Shown one piece after another: positions 39,584 through 48,174 of a stretch of DNA of 64,000 nt (within the stretch, counting starts at the first letter, position 1; the number at the start of each line of letters is the position of its first letter). The position numbers and the translations under genes are program-made. The DNA is taken from positions 1 through 64,000 of the forward strand of contig JAFZVV010000004.1 in assembly GCA_017617615.1 (NCBI GenBank). Direction: 5' to 3'. Source of the DNA: Prevotella sp. Lineage in GTDB: Bacteria; Bacteroidota; Bacteroidia; Bacteroidales; Bacteroidaceae. The notes beneath the pieces were generated by a model. That model saw only the letters and a list, made by a program, of their open reading frames with translations. It did no database searches and was not told the DNA's origin.

Positions 39584-42307
39584 TTACTCTTCAACTGCGG
39601 CCTGTGCTGCTGCCAGACGTGCGATAGGCACACGGAACGGCGAGCAAGAAGCGTAGTTCATGCCAATCTTTGCACAGAACTTCACCGAATTGGGCTCTCC
39701 GCCATGCTCACCACAGATACCACAACGCAGCTCAGGACGTACGGCACGGCCCTCACGGACGGCATACTTGATGAGCTTGCCTACACCGTTCTGGTCGAGG
39801 ACCTGGAACGGGTCGACTTTCAGAATCTTCTTGTCAAGATATACTGGCAAGAACGAAGCGATATCATCGCGGCTGTAACCGAAGGTCATCTGTGTCAGGT
39901 CGTTCGTACCGAATGAGAAGTACTGGGCCTCTGTAGCGATACGGTCGGCTGTCAGGGCTGCACGCGGAATCTCAATCATCGTACCGATTTCGAACTCCAC
40001 CTCTACGCCCTCGGCGGCAAACACTTCCTTGGCTGCGTACTGGATAACTTCCTTCTGCTGCTTCAGCTCATAGAGCGTACCAATCAGCGGAACCATGATT
40101 TCAGGCATCGGGTTCTTGCCCTCCTTCTTCAACTCACAGGCAGCAGAAAGGATGGCGCGTGTCTGCATAGCGGTAATCTCCGGGAAGGTGATACCCAAAC
40201 GGCATCCACGATGGCCCAGCATCGGGTTGTTCTCTGCCAATGAAGCCACACGGCGCTGGATGGTCTCAAGCGACACACCCATCTCTCTTGCCATGGTCTC
40301 CTGACCTGCCAGGTCGTGGGGTACAAACTCATGGAGAGGAGGATCGAGCAGACGGATATTCACTGGCAGACCGTCCATAGCCTCGAGGATACCCTTGAAG
40401 TCGGCCTTCTGATAAGGCAACAACTTGGCAAGAGCTTTCTCACGGCCAGAAACGCTATCGGAGAGAATCATCTCACGCATGGCAACGATCTTCTTGTCGT
40501 CGAAGAACATGTGCTCTGTACGTGTAAGACCGATACCCTTGGCACCGAAGTTGCGGGCCACCTGGGCATCATGTGGGGTGTCGGCGTTGGTGCGCACCTG
40601 CAGTTTCGTATACTTGTCGCAGAGGTCCATCAGCTCCTTGAAGTCACCGCTCAGTTCTGCAGCCTTGGTAGGCACCTCACCGGCATAGACCTGTCCTGTT
40701 GAACCGTTCAGGGAGATGTAGTCGCCCTCCTTGTATACGACACCGTCAATCTCCACTGTCTTGTCCTTGTAGCTGACGTTCAGCGAACCTACACCCGAAA
40801 CGCAGCACTTACCCATACCACGAGCCACCACGGCAGCGTGAGAGGTCATACCGCCACGTGCAGTGAGGATACCCTCGGCTGCCGACATACCGGCGAGGTC
40901 CTCGGGAGAAGTCTCGATACGTACGAGCACCACCTTATGACCGTCGCTGTGCCAAGCCTGAGCGTCGTCGGCATGGAACACAATCTGTCCACATGCAGCA
41001 CCCGGAGAAGCGGGAAGACCCTGGGCAATCACCTTGGCCTGTGTCAATGCCTTCTTGTCGAAGATGGGGTGCAGCAATTCATCAAGTTTCTGAGGCTCGC
41101 AACGCTGAATGGCGGTCTTCTCGTCGATCTTACCCTCGTGGAGCAAGTCGATGGCAATCTTCACCATGGCAGCACCGGTGCGCTTGCCGTTACGTGTCTG
41201 GAGGAACCAGAGTTTGCCTTCCTGAACGGTGAACTCCATATCCTGCATGTCGCGGTAGTGCTCCTCGAGCTTGTTCTGAATGCCATCGAGTTCCTTGTAA
41301 ATCTCGGGCATGGCCTCTTCCATGGAAGGATATTTGGCGGCGCGCTCCTCCTCGGAGATACCGGCACGCTCTGCCCAGCGCTGGGAACCCACCTTGGTGA
41401 TCTGCTGCGGTGTGCGGATACCTGCCACCACGTCTTCACCCTGTGCGTTGACGAGATATTCACCATTGAAGATGTTTTCGCCATTGGCAGCGTCACGGCT
41501 GAAGCACACACCAGTAGCAGAGGTGTCGCCCATGTTGCCGAATACCATTGCCATCACCGACACGGCAGTACCCCACTCGTCGGGAATGCCTTCCATCTTG
41601 CGGTAGAGGATGGCACGCTCATTCATCCAGCTGCGGAACACGGCGCAAATGGCACCCCAGAGCTGCTCGATGGGATCGTCGGGGAAGTCTTTCCCTGTGC
41701 GCTCCTTGATGGCCGTCTTGAAGAGCGCCACCAGTTTCTTGAGTTCTTCAACAGAAAGGTCCTTGTCGAGTTTGATGCCACGCTCTTCCTTCACTTTCTC
41801 GATGATTTCCTCGAACGGATCGATATCTTCCTTGTTCACCGGCTTCATCTCAAGCACCACGTCGCCGTACATCTGCACGAAGCGGCGATAGGAGTCGTAG
41901 ACGAAGTGAGGATTGTTGGTCTTGCGCACCATGCCCTCTGCTACCTCGTCGTTGAGACCAAGGTTGAGGATGGTGTCCATCATACCCGGCATGGAGGCAC
42001 GGGCACCCGAGCGCACACTTACCAGCAGTGGGTTCTCGGCATCGCCGAACTTCGAGTTCATCAGTTCCTCGATATGTTTCACTGCGAGGGTCACGTCGGC
42101 ATCGAGGATTTCCTTGATTTTCTCCTGACCTACTTCATAATACTCGTTGCAGCAGTCGGTAGTGATGGTGAATCCCGGAGGCACGGGTACACCGATCAGA
42201 TTCATCTCTGCAAGGTTGGCACCTTTGCCACCCAACTGCTCACGCATTTTAGCATTACCCTCAGCTTTTCCGTTGCCGAAGGTATAAACTCTTTTCTGTT
42301 CGCTCAT
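39584..42307 (-). CDS. ppdK: Pyruvate, phosphate dikinase
   Basis: 907 residues from MSEQKRVYTFGNGKAEGN; the frame extends 32 codons upstream to 42403, across the promoter, so the inner start is preferred. It interconverts pyruvate + ATP + Pi and PEP + AMP + PPi in the cytoplasm. The N-terminal ATP-grasp part has GGKGANLAEMNLIGVPVPPG. The swivelling phosphohistidine domain has GGMTSHAAVVARGMGKCC with His490. The C-terminal PEP barrel has GIGLTRTEHMFF, LGHRGCRLGITFPEI and ELRCGICGEHGGEP. Length matches bacterial PPDK. PPi made or used here can be balanced by the membrane pyrophosphatase 3 kb away. Confidence 0.97.
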   Translation of the reverse strand: MSEQKRVYTFGNGKAEGNAKMREQLGGKGANLAEMNLIGVPVPPGFTITTDCCNEYYEVGQEKIKEILDADVTLAVKHIEELMNSKFGDAENPLLVSVRSGARASMPGMMDTILNLGLNDEVAEGMVRKTNNPHFVYDSYRRFVQMYGDVVLEMKPVNKEDIDPFEEIIEKVKEERGIKLDKDLSVEELKKLVALFKTAIKERTGKDFPDDPIEQLWGAICAVFRSWMNERAILYRKMEGIPDEWGTAVSVMAMVFGNMGDTSATGVCFSRDAANGENIFNGEYLVNAQGEDVVAGIRTPQQITKVGSQRWAERAGISEEERAAKYPSMEEAMPEIYKELDGIQNKLEEHYRDMQDMEFTVQEGKLWFLQTRNGKRTGAAMVKIAIDLLHEGKIDEKTAIQRCEPQKLDELLHPIFDKKALTQAKVIAQGLPASPGAACGQIVFHADDAQAWHSDGHKVVLVRIETSPEDLAGMSAAEGILTARGGMTSHAAVVARGMGKCCVSGVGSLNVSYKDKTVEIDGVVYKEGDYISLNGSTGQVYAGEVPTKAAELSGDFKELMDLCDKYTKLQVRTNADTPHDAQVARNFGAKGIGLTRTEHMFFDDKKIVAMREMILSDSVSGREKALAKLLPYQKADFKGILEAMDGLPVNIRLLDPPLHEFVPHDLAGQETMAREMGVSLETIQRRVASLAENNPMLGHRGCRLGITFPEITAMQTRAILSAACELKKEGKNPMPEIMVPLIGTLYELKQQKEVIQYAAKEVFAAEGVEVEFEIGTMIEIPRAALTADRIATEAQYFSFGTNDLTQMTFGYSRDDIASFLPVYLDKKILKVDPFQVLDQNGVGKLIKYAVREGRAVRPELRCGICGEHGGEPNSVKFCAKIGMNYASCSPFRVPIARLAAAQAAVEE

Positions 42308-42350
42308 AATTGATTTATGGTTTCTAAAATAAAAATGTGTCTTTGTGATG

Positions 42351-42381
42351 CAAATATACTGCAAAATCATGTAACGGCAAA
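42351..42381 (-). promoter_or_regulatory. Promoter for ppdK
   Basis: Minus strand: TTTG (42378-42381), 19 bases, TATATTTG (42351-42358), a full consensus match 44 bases before the start codon. Confidence 0.75.
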
Positions 42382-42519
42382 ACTTTTCGGTTTTTTTTTG
42401 CAATCTATCATCTACATTTGCATTTATTTGATTTCTGCCAAATCGGAAAGGACTCTGTCCGACAACAGGACAGAAAAGAAGAATAATTCAAAATATCTGA
42501 TAAAACATCATGTGAATAT

Positions 42520-42550
42520 TTTGTTTTTCAGTATTTTTCTGCTATCTTTG
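42520..42550 (+). promoter_or_regulatory. Promoter for rlmD
   Basis: TTTG (42520-42523), 19 bases, TATCTTTG (42543-42550), a full consensus match with a leader of about 80 bases to the start codon at 42636. Confidence 0.75.
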
Positions 42551-42635
42551 CAAAAACTCTTCCGATGAGAGTAACCCGATGATTTGTGGCGGGACACCCC
42601 ATCATTCCCATCAACCCTGTTGAAACCAACTGATT

Positions 42636-44057
42636 ATGGCAAGGAACAAGAAACCTTTACCACTATACGAGAACATAGAGATAGAATCGTGCGCCGCCGA
42701 AGGGAAATGCATCGCCCACGTTGACGAGAAAGTCGTTTTCGTGCCCTTCGTGGTGCCTGGCGACGTGGTCGACATACAGGTCAGGAAGAAGCGGAAGAGC
42801 TATTGCGAGGGAGAGGCTACCCGATTGGTAAAGCCCAGCGCTTTGCGAATTCCCCCGACATGCCGTCATTTCGGTGTCTGCGGGGGCTGCAAGTGGCAGA
42901 TTCTCCCCTACCCCGAACAGTTGAAGATGAAGCAGCGCCAGGTGTTCGACCAGCTTACCCGCATCGGTAAGGTAGAGTTGCCCGAACTCCGTACAATCCT
43001 CGGTTCGGCGAAGACCACCGGCTACCGCAACAAGATGGAGTTTGAGTGTTGCAACAAGCGCTGGCTTACACGTGACGAGATTGCCAGCGGAACCGAATTC
43101 AGCAACATGAACGCCATCGGACTCCACATTACAGGAGCCTTCGACAAGGTGTTGCCCATTGAAGAATGCGTGCTGATGGACGGTTTGCACAACGGCATCC
43201 GCAACGCCATCCGCGACTATGCCGACGCCCATCACATCGCCTATTTCGACATCCGCCAGCAGAAAGGCCTGCTCCGCGACATCATGATACGAAACTCGAA
43301 TACAGGAGAGTGGATGGTGCTCGTACAGTTCCACTTCGAGACCGAAGACGACCGTTCCACGGCCAAAGCCCTGCTCACCCACATCGCGGAGCAGTTCCCG
43401 CAAATCACGTCATTGCTTTATGTCGACAACCAAAAGTGCAATGACACCTTCGGCGACCTGGAGGTAGTGACTTTCAAGGGCAACGACCATATCTACGAGA
43501 CCATGGAGGAGCTGAGGTTCAAGGTTGGGCCTAAGAGTTTCTACCAGACCAATACCGACCAGGCCCACGTGCTCTATTCCGTTGCCCGGGAGTTTGCCGC
43601 CCTCACGGGCGACGAACTGGTGTATGACCTCTATACCGGCACGGGCACGATAGCCAATTTCCTGGCCCGCCAAGCCCGCAAGGTCATCGGCATCGAGTAT
43701 GTGCCCGAGGCCATCGACGACGCCAGGGTGAACTCGCAGGAAAACGGCATTACCAACACCCTTTTCTTTGCCGGCGACATGAAAGACATCCTCACCGATG
43801 CGTTCATCGCCACCCATGGACGGCCTGACGTGCTCATCACCGACCCTCCCCGCGCCGGCATGCATCCCGACGTGGTGCAGACCATCCTCCGCGCCCATCC
43901 ACGCCGCATCGTATACGTGAGTTGCAACCCTGCCACCCAGGCCCGCGACCTGGCCGACCTCGACCTGGCCTATCGTGTGGAAGCCGTGCAGCCTGTCGAC
44001 ATGTTCCCCCACACGCCACACGTGGAGAACGTGGTACTGCTGGTAGCCCGCGAATAG
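42636..44057 (+). CDS. rlmD: 23S rRNA (uracil-1939-C5)-methyltransferase RlmD
   Basis: 473 residues. An N-terminal TRAM RNA-binding domain (about 8-65) is followed by FGVCGGCKWQILPYPEQLKM, whose cysteines bind a 4Fe-4S cluster with an upstream Cys. The SAM domain has ELVYDLYTGTGTIANFLA, and the catalytic region has TDPPRAGMHPDVV and IVYVSCNPATQARDL with the nucleophilic Cys. The family adds a methyl group to C5 of uracil in 23S rRNA; another TrmA-family uracil methyltransferase target (tRNA U54 or U747) cannot be excluded. The gene has its own promoter and is followed 55 bases later by the porin gene. Confidence 0.92.
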   Translation: MARNKKPLPLYENIEIESCAAEGKCIAHVDEKVVFVPFVVPGDVVDIQVRKKRKSYCEGEATRLVKPSALRIPPTCRHFGVCGGCKWQILPYPEQLKMKQRQVFDQLTRIGKVELPELRTILGSAKTTGYRNKMEFECCNKRWLTRDEIASGTEFSNMNAIGLHITGAFDKVLPIEECVLMDGLHNGIRNAIRDYADAHHIAYFDIRQQKGLLRDIMIRNSNTGEWMVLVQFHFETEDDRSTAKALLTHIAEQFPQITSLLYVDNQKCNDTFGDLEVVTFKGNDHIYETMEELRFKVGPKSFYQTNTDQAHVLYSVAREFAALTGDELVYDLYTGTGTIANFLARQARKVIGIEYVPEAIDDARVNSQENGITNTLFFAGDMKDILTDAFIATHGRPDVLITDPPRAGMHPDVVQTILRAHPRRIVYVSCNPATQARDLADLDLAYRVEAVQPVDMFPHTPHVENVVLLVARE

Positions 44058-44112
44058 GATCAATCCCTCGCCCCATTACTCATTACATAATCATCCTCAA
44101 AACCCCATTACT

Positions 44113-45237
44113 ATGAAAAAGAAAATTTTGATTACCCTTGTGCTGGCACTGACTGTCATCGGGGCCAACGCACAAGAGCAACCCAAGAAATGGTACGACA
44201 ACATCAAGTTCAGCGGCTACGGCATGCTGCAGTATCAATGGCAAGACCCCTACAAGGTCGTCACCGACGAAGCTGGCAACAAGAAAGAAGAGTCAGACGA
44301 AAGCAACTCTTTCAAACTCAGACTGTTGCGTATGATTCTTGACGGAAAGATCGGGGAATTCGACTGGCGCGCGCAAATCCAAGGCACCAACGCCAAAGGA
44401 CCAGGCGAGCCCACTGTACAACTTGTAGACCTCTATGCCGAATGGGTGAAACACCCGGAATTCAAGGTACGCGTCGGCCAGTTCAAGCGGGCATTCACCT
44501 TCGAGAACCCCACACACCCAATCACACAGGGGTGGCGCGGATATGCCGACGTCATCAACAACCTCTCTGGCTTTGGCGACCGTGTTGGTGAGAAGTCAAG
44601 TGGCGGACGCGACATCGGTATACAAGTCAGTGGTGACGTGCTGCCCAACAGCAACGGACGCAAACTGCTCCACTACCAAGTGGGCGTGTACAATGGCGAG
44701 GGCGTCAACACAGCCGACAAGGACAACCGCAAGGATATCATCGGCGGCCTTTGGGTAATGCCAGTCAAGGGCTTGCGCATCGGTGCCTTTGGATGGACAG
44801 GTAGCCATGGTAAGATGCAGACCATCAACGGAGAGGAAAGCGTACCACTCAACCGCTACTGCTTTTCGGCAGAGTACGACAAGAACGAGGTTACTGTGCG
44901 CGCTGAGTACCTGCACTCTCAGGGATGGGGCTCAGGCAAGGTCGGCAGCAATGTCATCAACTACGCCTTGGGCGACAAGGCAGACGGTTGGTATCTCTTC
45001 GGCATCGTGCCCGTAATCAAGTCAAAGCTGCATGCCAAAGCCCGCTATCAGACCTACCGCGTCAAGAAGGAGTGGGATACCGCCAAGACATCCTATGAGG
45101 CTGGTTTGAACTACTTCTTCACAAAGAACCTACAGCTGAACGTCGAATACGCCCGTGTGAACGACAAGTCGAAAGGACTCTCACCCGACAATCGCAGCTA
45201 CAACTTGTTCGACGTAGAACTCGACTTCCGATTCTAA
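44113..45237 (+). CDS. Phosphate-selective-type (OprO/OprP) outer-membrane porin
   Basis: 374 residues with signal peptide MKKKILITLVLALTVIGANAQ. The rest alternates hydrophobic and polar residues as in a beta barrel and has features of the porin O/P family: KFSGYGMLQYQWQ near the start, VDLYAEWVKHPEFKVRVGQFKRAF, YQVGVYNGEG and an ending of NLFDVELDFRF with terminal Phe. It would let small anions or solutes through the outer membrane; the actual selectivity is not visible. A terminator hairpin follows at 45274. Confidence 0.88.
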   Translation: MKKKILITLVLALTVIGANAQEQPKKWYDNIKFSGYGMLQYQWQDPYKVVTDEAGNKKEESDESNSFKLRLLRMILDGKIGEFDWRAQIQGTNAKGPGEPTVQLVDLYAEWVKHPEFKVRVGQFKRAFTFENPTHPITQGWRGYADVINNLSGFGDRVGEKSSGGRDIGIQVSGDVLPNSNGRKLLHYQVGVYNGEGVNTADKDNRKDIIGGLWVMPVKGLRIGAFGWTGSHGKMQTINGEESVPLNRYCFSAEYDKNEVTVRAEYLHSQGWGSGKVGSNVINYALGDKADGWYLFGIVPVIKSKLHAKARYQTYRVKKEWDTAKTSYEAGLNYFFTKNLQLNVEYARVNDKSKGLSPDNRSYNLFDVELDFRF

Positions 45238-45273
45238 CCCGTTTTTTTGACAACGGATTTCATCATCCATACG

Positions 45274-45300
45274 ACGAGGGGCACCTGGTGTCCCTCGTTT
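45274..45300 (+). terminator. Terminator after the porin gene
   Basis: ACGAGGGGCAC and GTGTCCCTCGT pair with one mismatch, have almost no loop, and are followed by TTTG, 36 bases after the stop codon. Confidence 0.55.
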
Positions 45301-45373
45301 GTATATAATGGGCAAAAACACACTTGTTAACATTAATTATCATTGCGGAGCGTATTTTTTAGTTAAATATTCG

Positions 45374-45381
45374 TAATTTTG
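45374..45381 (+). promoter_or_regulatory. -7 element for hppA
   Basis: TAATTTTG, an exact TAnnTTTG match, 38 bases before the start codon. The -33 region is not obvious. Confidence 0.5.
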
Positions 45382-45418
45382 TGTGCTGATATCAGAATTC
45401 ACCATTATCTAATCATCA

Positions 45419-47611
45419 ATGAATATTCCATTAGTATTTTGGCTGGTCCCGATTGCATCGGTGTGCGCATTGGGAATGGCTTGGTTCTTCTTCAAACAAA
45501 TGATGAAAGAAGAAGAAGGCACACCAAGAATGAAAGAAATCGCTGAATACGTGAGAAATGGCGCGATGGCTTACCTGAAGCAGCAATACCGCGTGGTGCT
45601 CATCGTGTTTATCGTGCTCGCCATCATCTTCGCCTTCATGGCCTATGTGCTGCACTGGCAGAACCCATGGGTGCCGTTTGCTTTCCTCACAGGCGGTTTC
45701 TTCAGTGGTCTGGCAGGATTCTTTGGCATGAAGACAGCCACCTATGCTTCTGCCCGCACGGCCAACGCCGCCCGTCAGAGCATGGACGCAGGCCTGAAGA
45801 TAGCGTTCCGTTCCGGAGCCGTGATGGGACTTACCGTCGTAGGCCTTGGCCTGCTCGACATCGCTATCTGGTTCCTGGTGCTCAACTACTTCTACCAAGG
45901 CGACAATCTGGCCCTGATCACCATCACCACCACTATGCTGACCTTCGGTATGGGTGCCTCTACCCAGGCATTGTTTGCCCGTGTGGGAGGTGGCATATAC
46001 ACCAAGGCTGCTGACGTGGGCGCCGACATCGTGGGAAAGGTTGAGGCCGACATTCCCGAGGACGACCCGCGCAATCCCGCCACCATCGCCGACAACGTGG
46101 GCGACAGCGTGGGCGACGTAGCTGGCATGGGTGCCGACCTCTACGAGAGCTATTGCGGCAGTATCCTGAGTACAGCGGCCCTGGGTGCCGTGGCTTTCGC
46201 CATGGTTCCCGACATGCAATTAAGGGCTGTGATTGCCCCGATGCTGATTGCTGCCGTAGGCGTGTTCCTCAGTATCTTTGGCATCTATCTTGTCAGGACC
46301 AAGGAGGGTGCAACGATGAAGAACTTGCTTCATTCCCTCTCTCTGGGCACCAACGTTTCCGCCATTCTCATAGCCATAGCCACCTTTATCATCCTCTATC
46401 TGCTTCAGATTGACAACTGGCTCGGTCTGTCGTTCTCGGTTATCTCGGGACTGGCAGCAGGCGTGATTATCGGCCAGGCCACAGAATATTTCACCTCACA
46501 TTCCTACAAACCCACCCAAAGAATCTCTGAGGCAGGCCAAACAGGTTCTGCCACCGTGATTATCAAGGGTATCGGTACGGGTATGATATCCACTTGTATT
46601 CCTGTGCTCACCATTGGCGTGGCCATCATCATGAGTTACCTCTGTGCCAATGGCTTCGACCTGTCGATGAGCTCAAGCAGCCTGTCGCATGGTCTTTATG
46701 GTATAGGTATCGCTGCCGTGGGCATGCTGTCTACGCTGGGCATCACGCTGGCTACCGACGCCTACGGACCTATTGCCGACAATGCCGGAGGAAATGCCGA
46801 GATGAGCGAACTGGGCGAGGAAGTGCGTCACCGCACCGATGCCCTCGATGCCCTGGGCAACACCACTGCAGCCACCGGAAAGGGCTTTGCCATCGGTTCT
46901 GCCGCCCTGACAGCCCTCGCACTGCTTGCCTCCTATATCGAGGAAGTGAAAATCGCCATGGAGCGTTCAGAGATTACGCTGACCAACCTCAAGGGTGAAA
47001 TCATCACGGCAGCCAATGCCACGATACCCGACTTCATGAACTTTTTCCAGGTGAACCTGATGAACCCGAGAGTGCTGGTGGGTGCCTTCATCGGTGCCAT
47101 GGCCGCATTCCTCTTCTGTGGTCTTACGATGGAAGCTGTGGGCCGTGCCGCCCAGAAGATGGTAGAGGAAGTACGCCGCCAGTTCAAGGAGATTGCAGGC
47201 ATTCTCGAAGGAACGGGCACTCCCGACTACAAACGTTGTGTAGAGATATCCACCCGTGCTGCCCAGCATGAGATGATTTTCCCGTCACTTCTCGCCATTG
47301 CCATCCCCATTGTTGTAGGTGTGTTGCTTGGCGTGGCAGGTGTACTCGGCCTGTTGGTCGGTGGCCTGTCCTGCGGCTTTACCCTGGCGGTGTTCATGGC
47401 TAATGCCGGAGGTGCATGGGACAATGCCAAGAAGATGGTCGAGGAAGGCAACTTCGGCGGAAAGGGTTCCTTTGCCCATAAGGCAACCATTGTGGGCGAC
47501 ACCGTGGGCGACCCGTTCAAGGACACTTCTGGCCCGAGCCTCAACATCCTCATCAAGCTGATGTCGATGGTGAGCATCGTCATGGCTGGTCTTACCATAG
47601 CATTCATGTAA
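45419..47611 (+). CDS. hppA: Membrane-bound ion-pumping pyrophosphatase, K+-dependent type
   Basis: 730 residues with about sixteen membrane segments. It hydrolyses PPi to pump H+ and/or Na+ out. The substrate site contains [50 protein letters not shown] and [18 protein letters not shown]. In [15 protein letters not shown] the position after NTT is Ala, which marks the K+-dependent subfamily (Lys in K+-independent enzymes). Whether the pumped ion is H+ or Na+ cannot be decided by eye; Na+ pumping would suit the NhaD antiporter at 30.8 kb. Strong terminator 13 bases after the stop. Confidence 0.95.
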   Translation: MNIPLVFWLVPIASVCALGMAWFFFKQMMKEEEGTPRMKEIAEYVRNGAMAYLKQQYRVVLIVFIVLAIIFAFMAYVLHWQNPWVPFAFLTGGFFSGLAGFFGMKTATYASARTANAARQSMDAGLKIAFRSGAVMGLTVVGLGLLDIAIWFLVLNYFYQGDNLALITITTTMLTFGMGASTQALFARVGGGIYTKAADVGADIVGKVEADIPEDDPRNPATIADNVGDSVGDVAGMGADLYESYCGSILSTAALGAVAFAMVPDMQLRAVIAPMLIAAVGVFLSIFGIYLVRTKEGATMKNLLHSLSLGTNVSAILIAIATFIILYLLQIDNWLGLSFSVISGLAAGVIIGQATEYFTSHSYKPTQRISEAGQTGSATVIIKGIGTGMISTCIPVLTIGVAIIMSYLCANGFDLSMSSSSLSHGLYGIGIAAVGMLSTLGITLATDAYGPIADNAGGNAEMSELGEEVRHRTDALDALGNTTAATGKGFAIGSAALTALALLASYIEEVKIAMERSEITLTNLKGEIITAANATIPDFMNFFQVNLMNPRVLVGAFIGAMAAFLFCGLTMEAVGRAAQKMVEEVRRQFKEIAGILEGTGTPDYKRCVEISTRAAQHEMIFPSLLAIAIPIVVGVLLGVAGVLGLLVGGLSCGFTLAVFMANAGGAWDNAKKMVEEGNFGGKGSFAHKATIVGDTVGDPFKDTSGPSLNILIKLMSMVSIVMAGLTIAFM

Positions 47612-47623
47612 TCGCACGCTTTG

Positions 47624-47664
47624 TTTCCCTGAAAAAGGCCGGAGTCCGTCCTTTTTCAGGGAAA
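47624..47664 (+). terminator. Terminator after hppA
   Basis: A perfect 15-bp stem (TTTCCCTGAAAAAGG / CCTTTTTCAGGGAAA) with an 11-base loop. A and T runs form the stem itself. Confidence 0.8.
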
Positions 47665-47732
47665 CTTATGCCAAGAGCCCCTTTTTTAACAATAATTAGG
47701 AGTCAATGTTGTCCGCTGTACTGAAAGATTTG

Positions 47733-47740
47733 TAATTTTG
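47733..47740 (+). promoter_or_regulatory. -7 element for the His/Ser-rich small protein
   Basis: TAATTTTG, exact consensus match, with TGTTG 21 bases upstream; about 93 bases before the start codon. Confidence 0.5.
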
Positions 47741-47833
47741 CAGCCACGCTCCGGTTTCCTATTCCGGAGAAATGCATTATTAACTAAAGACAAAGGGACG
47801 AATCTTAGTCCGAAGTAATCATATCCAAACAAC

Positions 47834-48076
47834 ATGAGCAGTTCTGACGAGAGTAAGAGCAGCAGCTCTTCGAGCCACCACCATCACCATCATCATTCGA
47901 GCAGTAGCAGCAAGAAGAGAAAGCACCACCATTCAGACGACTCTGAGCGTTTCAAGAAGCATGGCCTTTCCTCTATCCGTCGCCGCAAGCTGGCTGCGAA
48001 GATAACCTATTGGACCATGGTGGCCTTAGCAGTGGGTGTGGTATTGTTGTATATCTACGTGTATATGAACACATAG
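47834..48076 (+). CDS. His/Ser-rich small single-pass membrane protein
   Basis: 80 residues. Residues 1-38 are nearly all Ser, His, Lys and Asp, with seven consecutive histidines at 15-21 flanked by runs of Ser, then three more at 31-33. A Lys/Arg-rich stretch (FKKHGLSSIRRRKLAAK) precedes one membrane helix (about 57-77) and a very short tail. By the positive-inside rule the His/Ser part would be cytoplasmic. The family is not recognised; metal binding or a disordered sensor tail are possible. A separate promoter and a very strong terminator show it is an independent, expressed gene. Confidence 0.75.
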   Translation: MSSSDESKSSSSSSHHHHHHHSSSSSKKRKHHHSDDSERFKKHGLSSIRRRKLAAKITYWTMVALAVGVVLLYIYVYMNT

Positions 48077-48100
48077 TTTTTTAGGAATACCTTAACCCAA

Positions 48101-48139
48101 GACAGCGGCAGTCCTCGCAAGGACTGCCGCTGTCTTTTT
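48101..48139 (+). terminator. Strong terminator after the His/Ser-rich gene
   Basis: A 15-bp perfect GC-rich stem (GACAGCGGCAGTCCT and complement) with a 4-base loop followed by five T. Confidence 0.95.
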
Positions 48140-48174
48140 ATGTCTGTGTGGGGAGTTCCCCCACTGGTTGCCCA

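Noticed and set aside
40838..42313. 491-codon plus-strand open frame opposite ppdK
   Set aside because: It mirrors the PPDK coding sequence and has no recognisable protein features.
47873..47898. Poly-histidine codons that could be cloning-tag contamination
   Set aside because: The run is embedded in a longer native gene with Ser-rich flanks, its own Bacteroidetes promoter, membrane helix and terminator.
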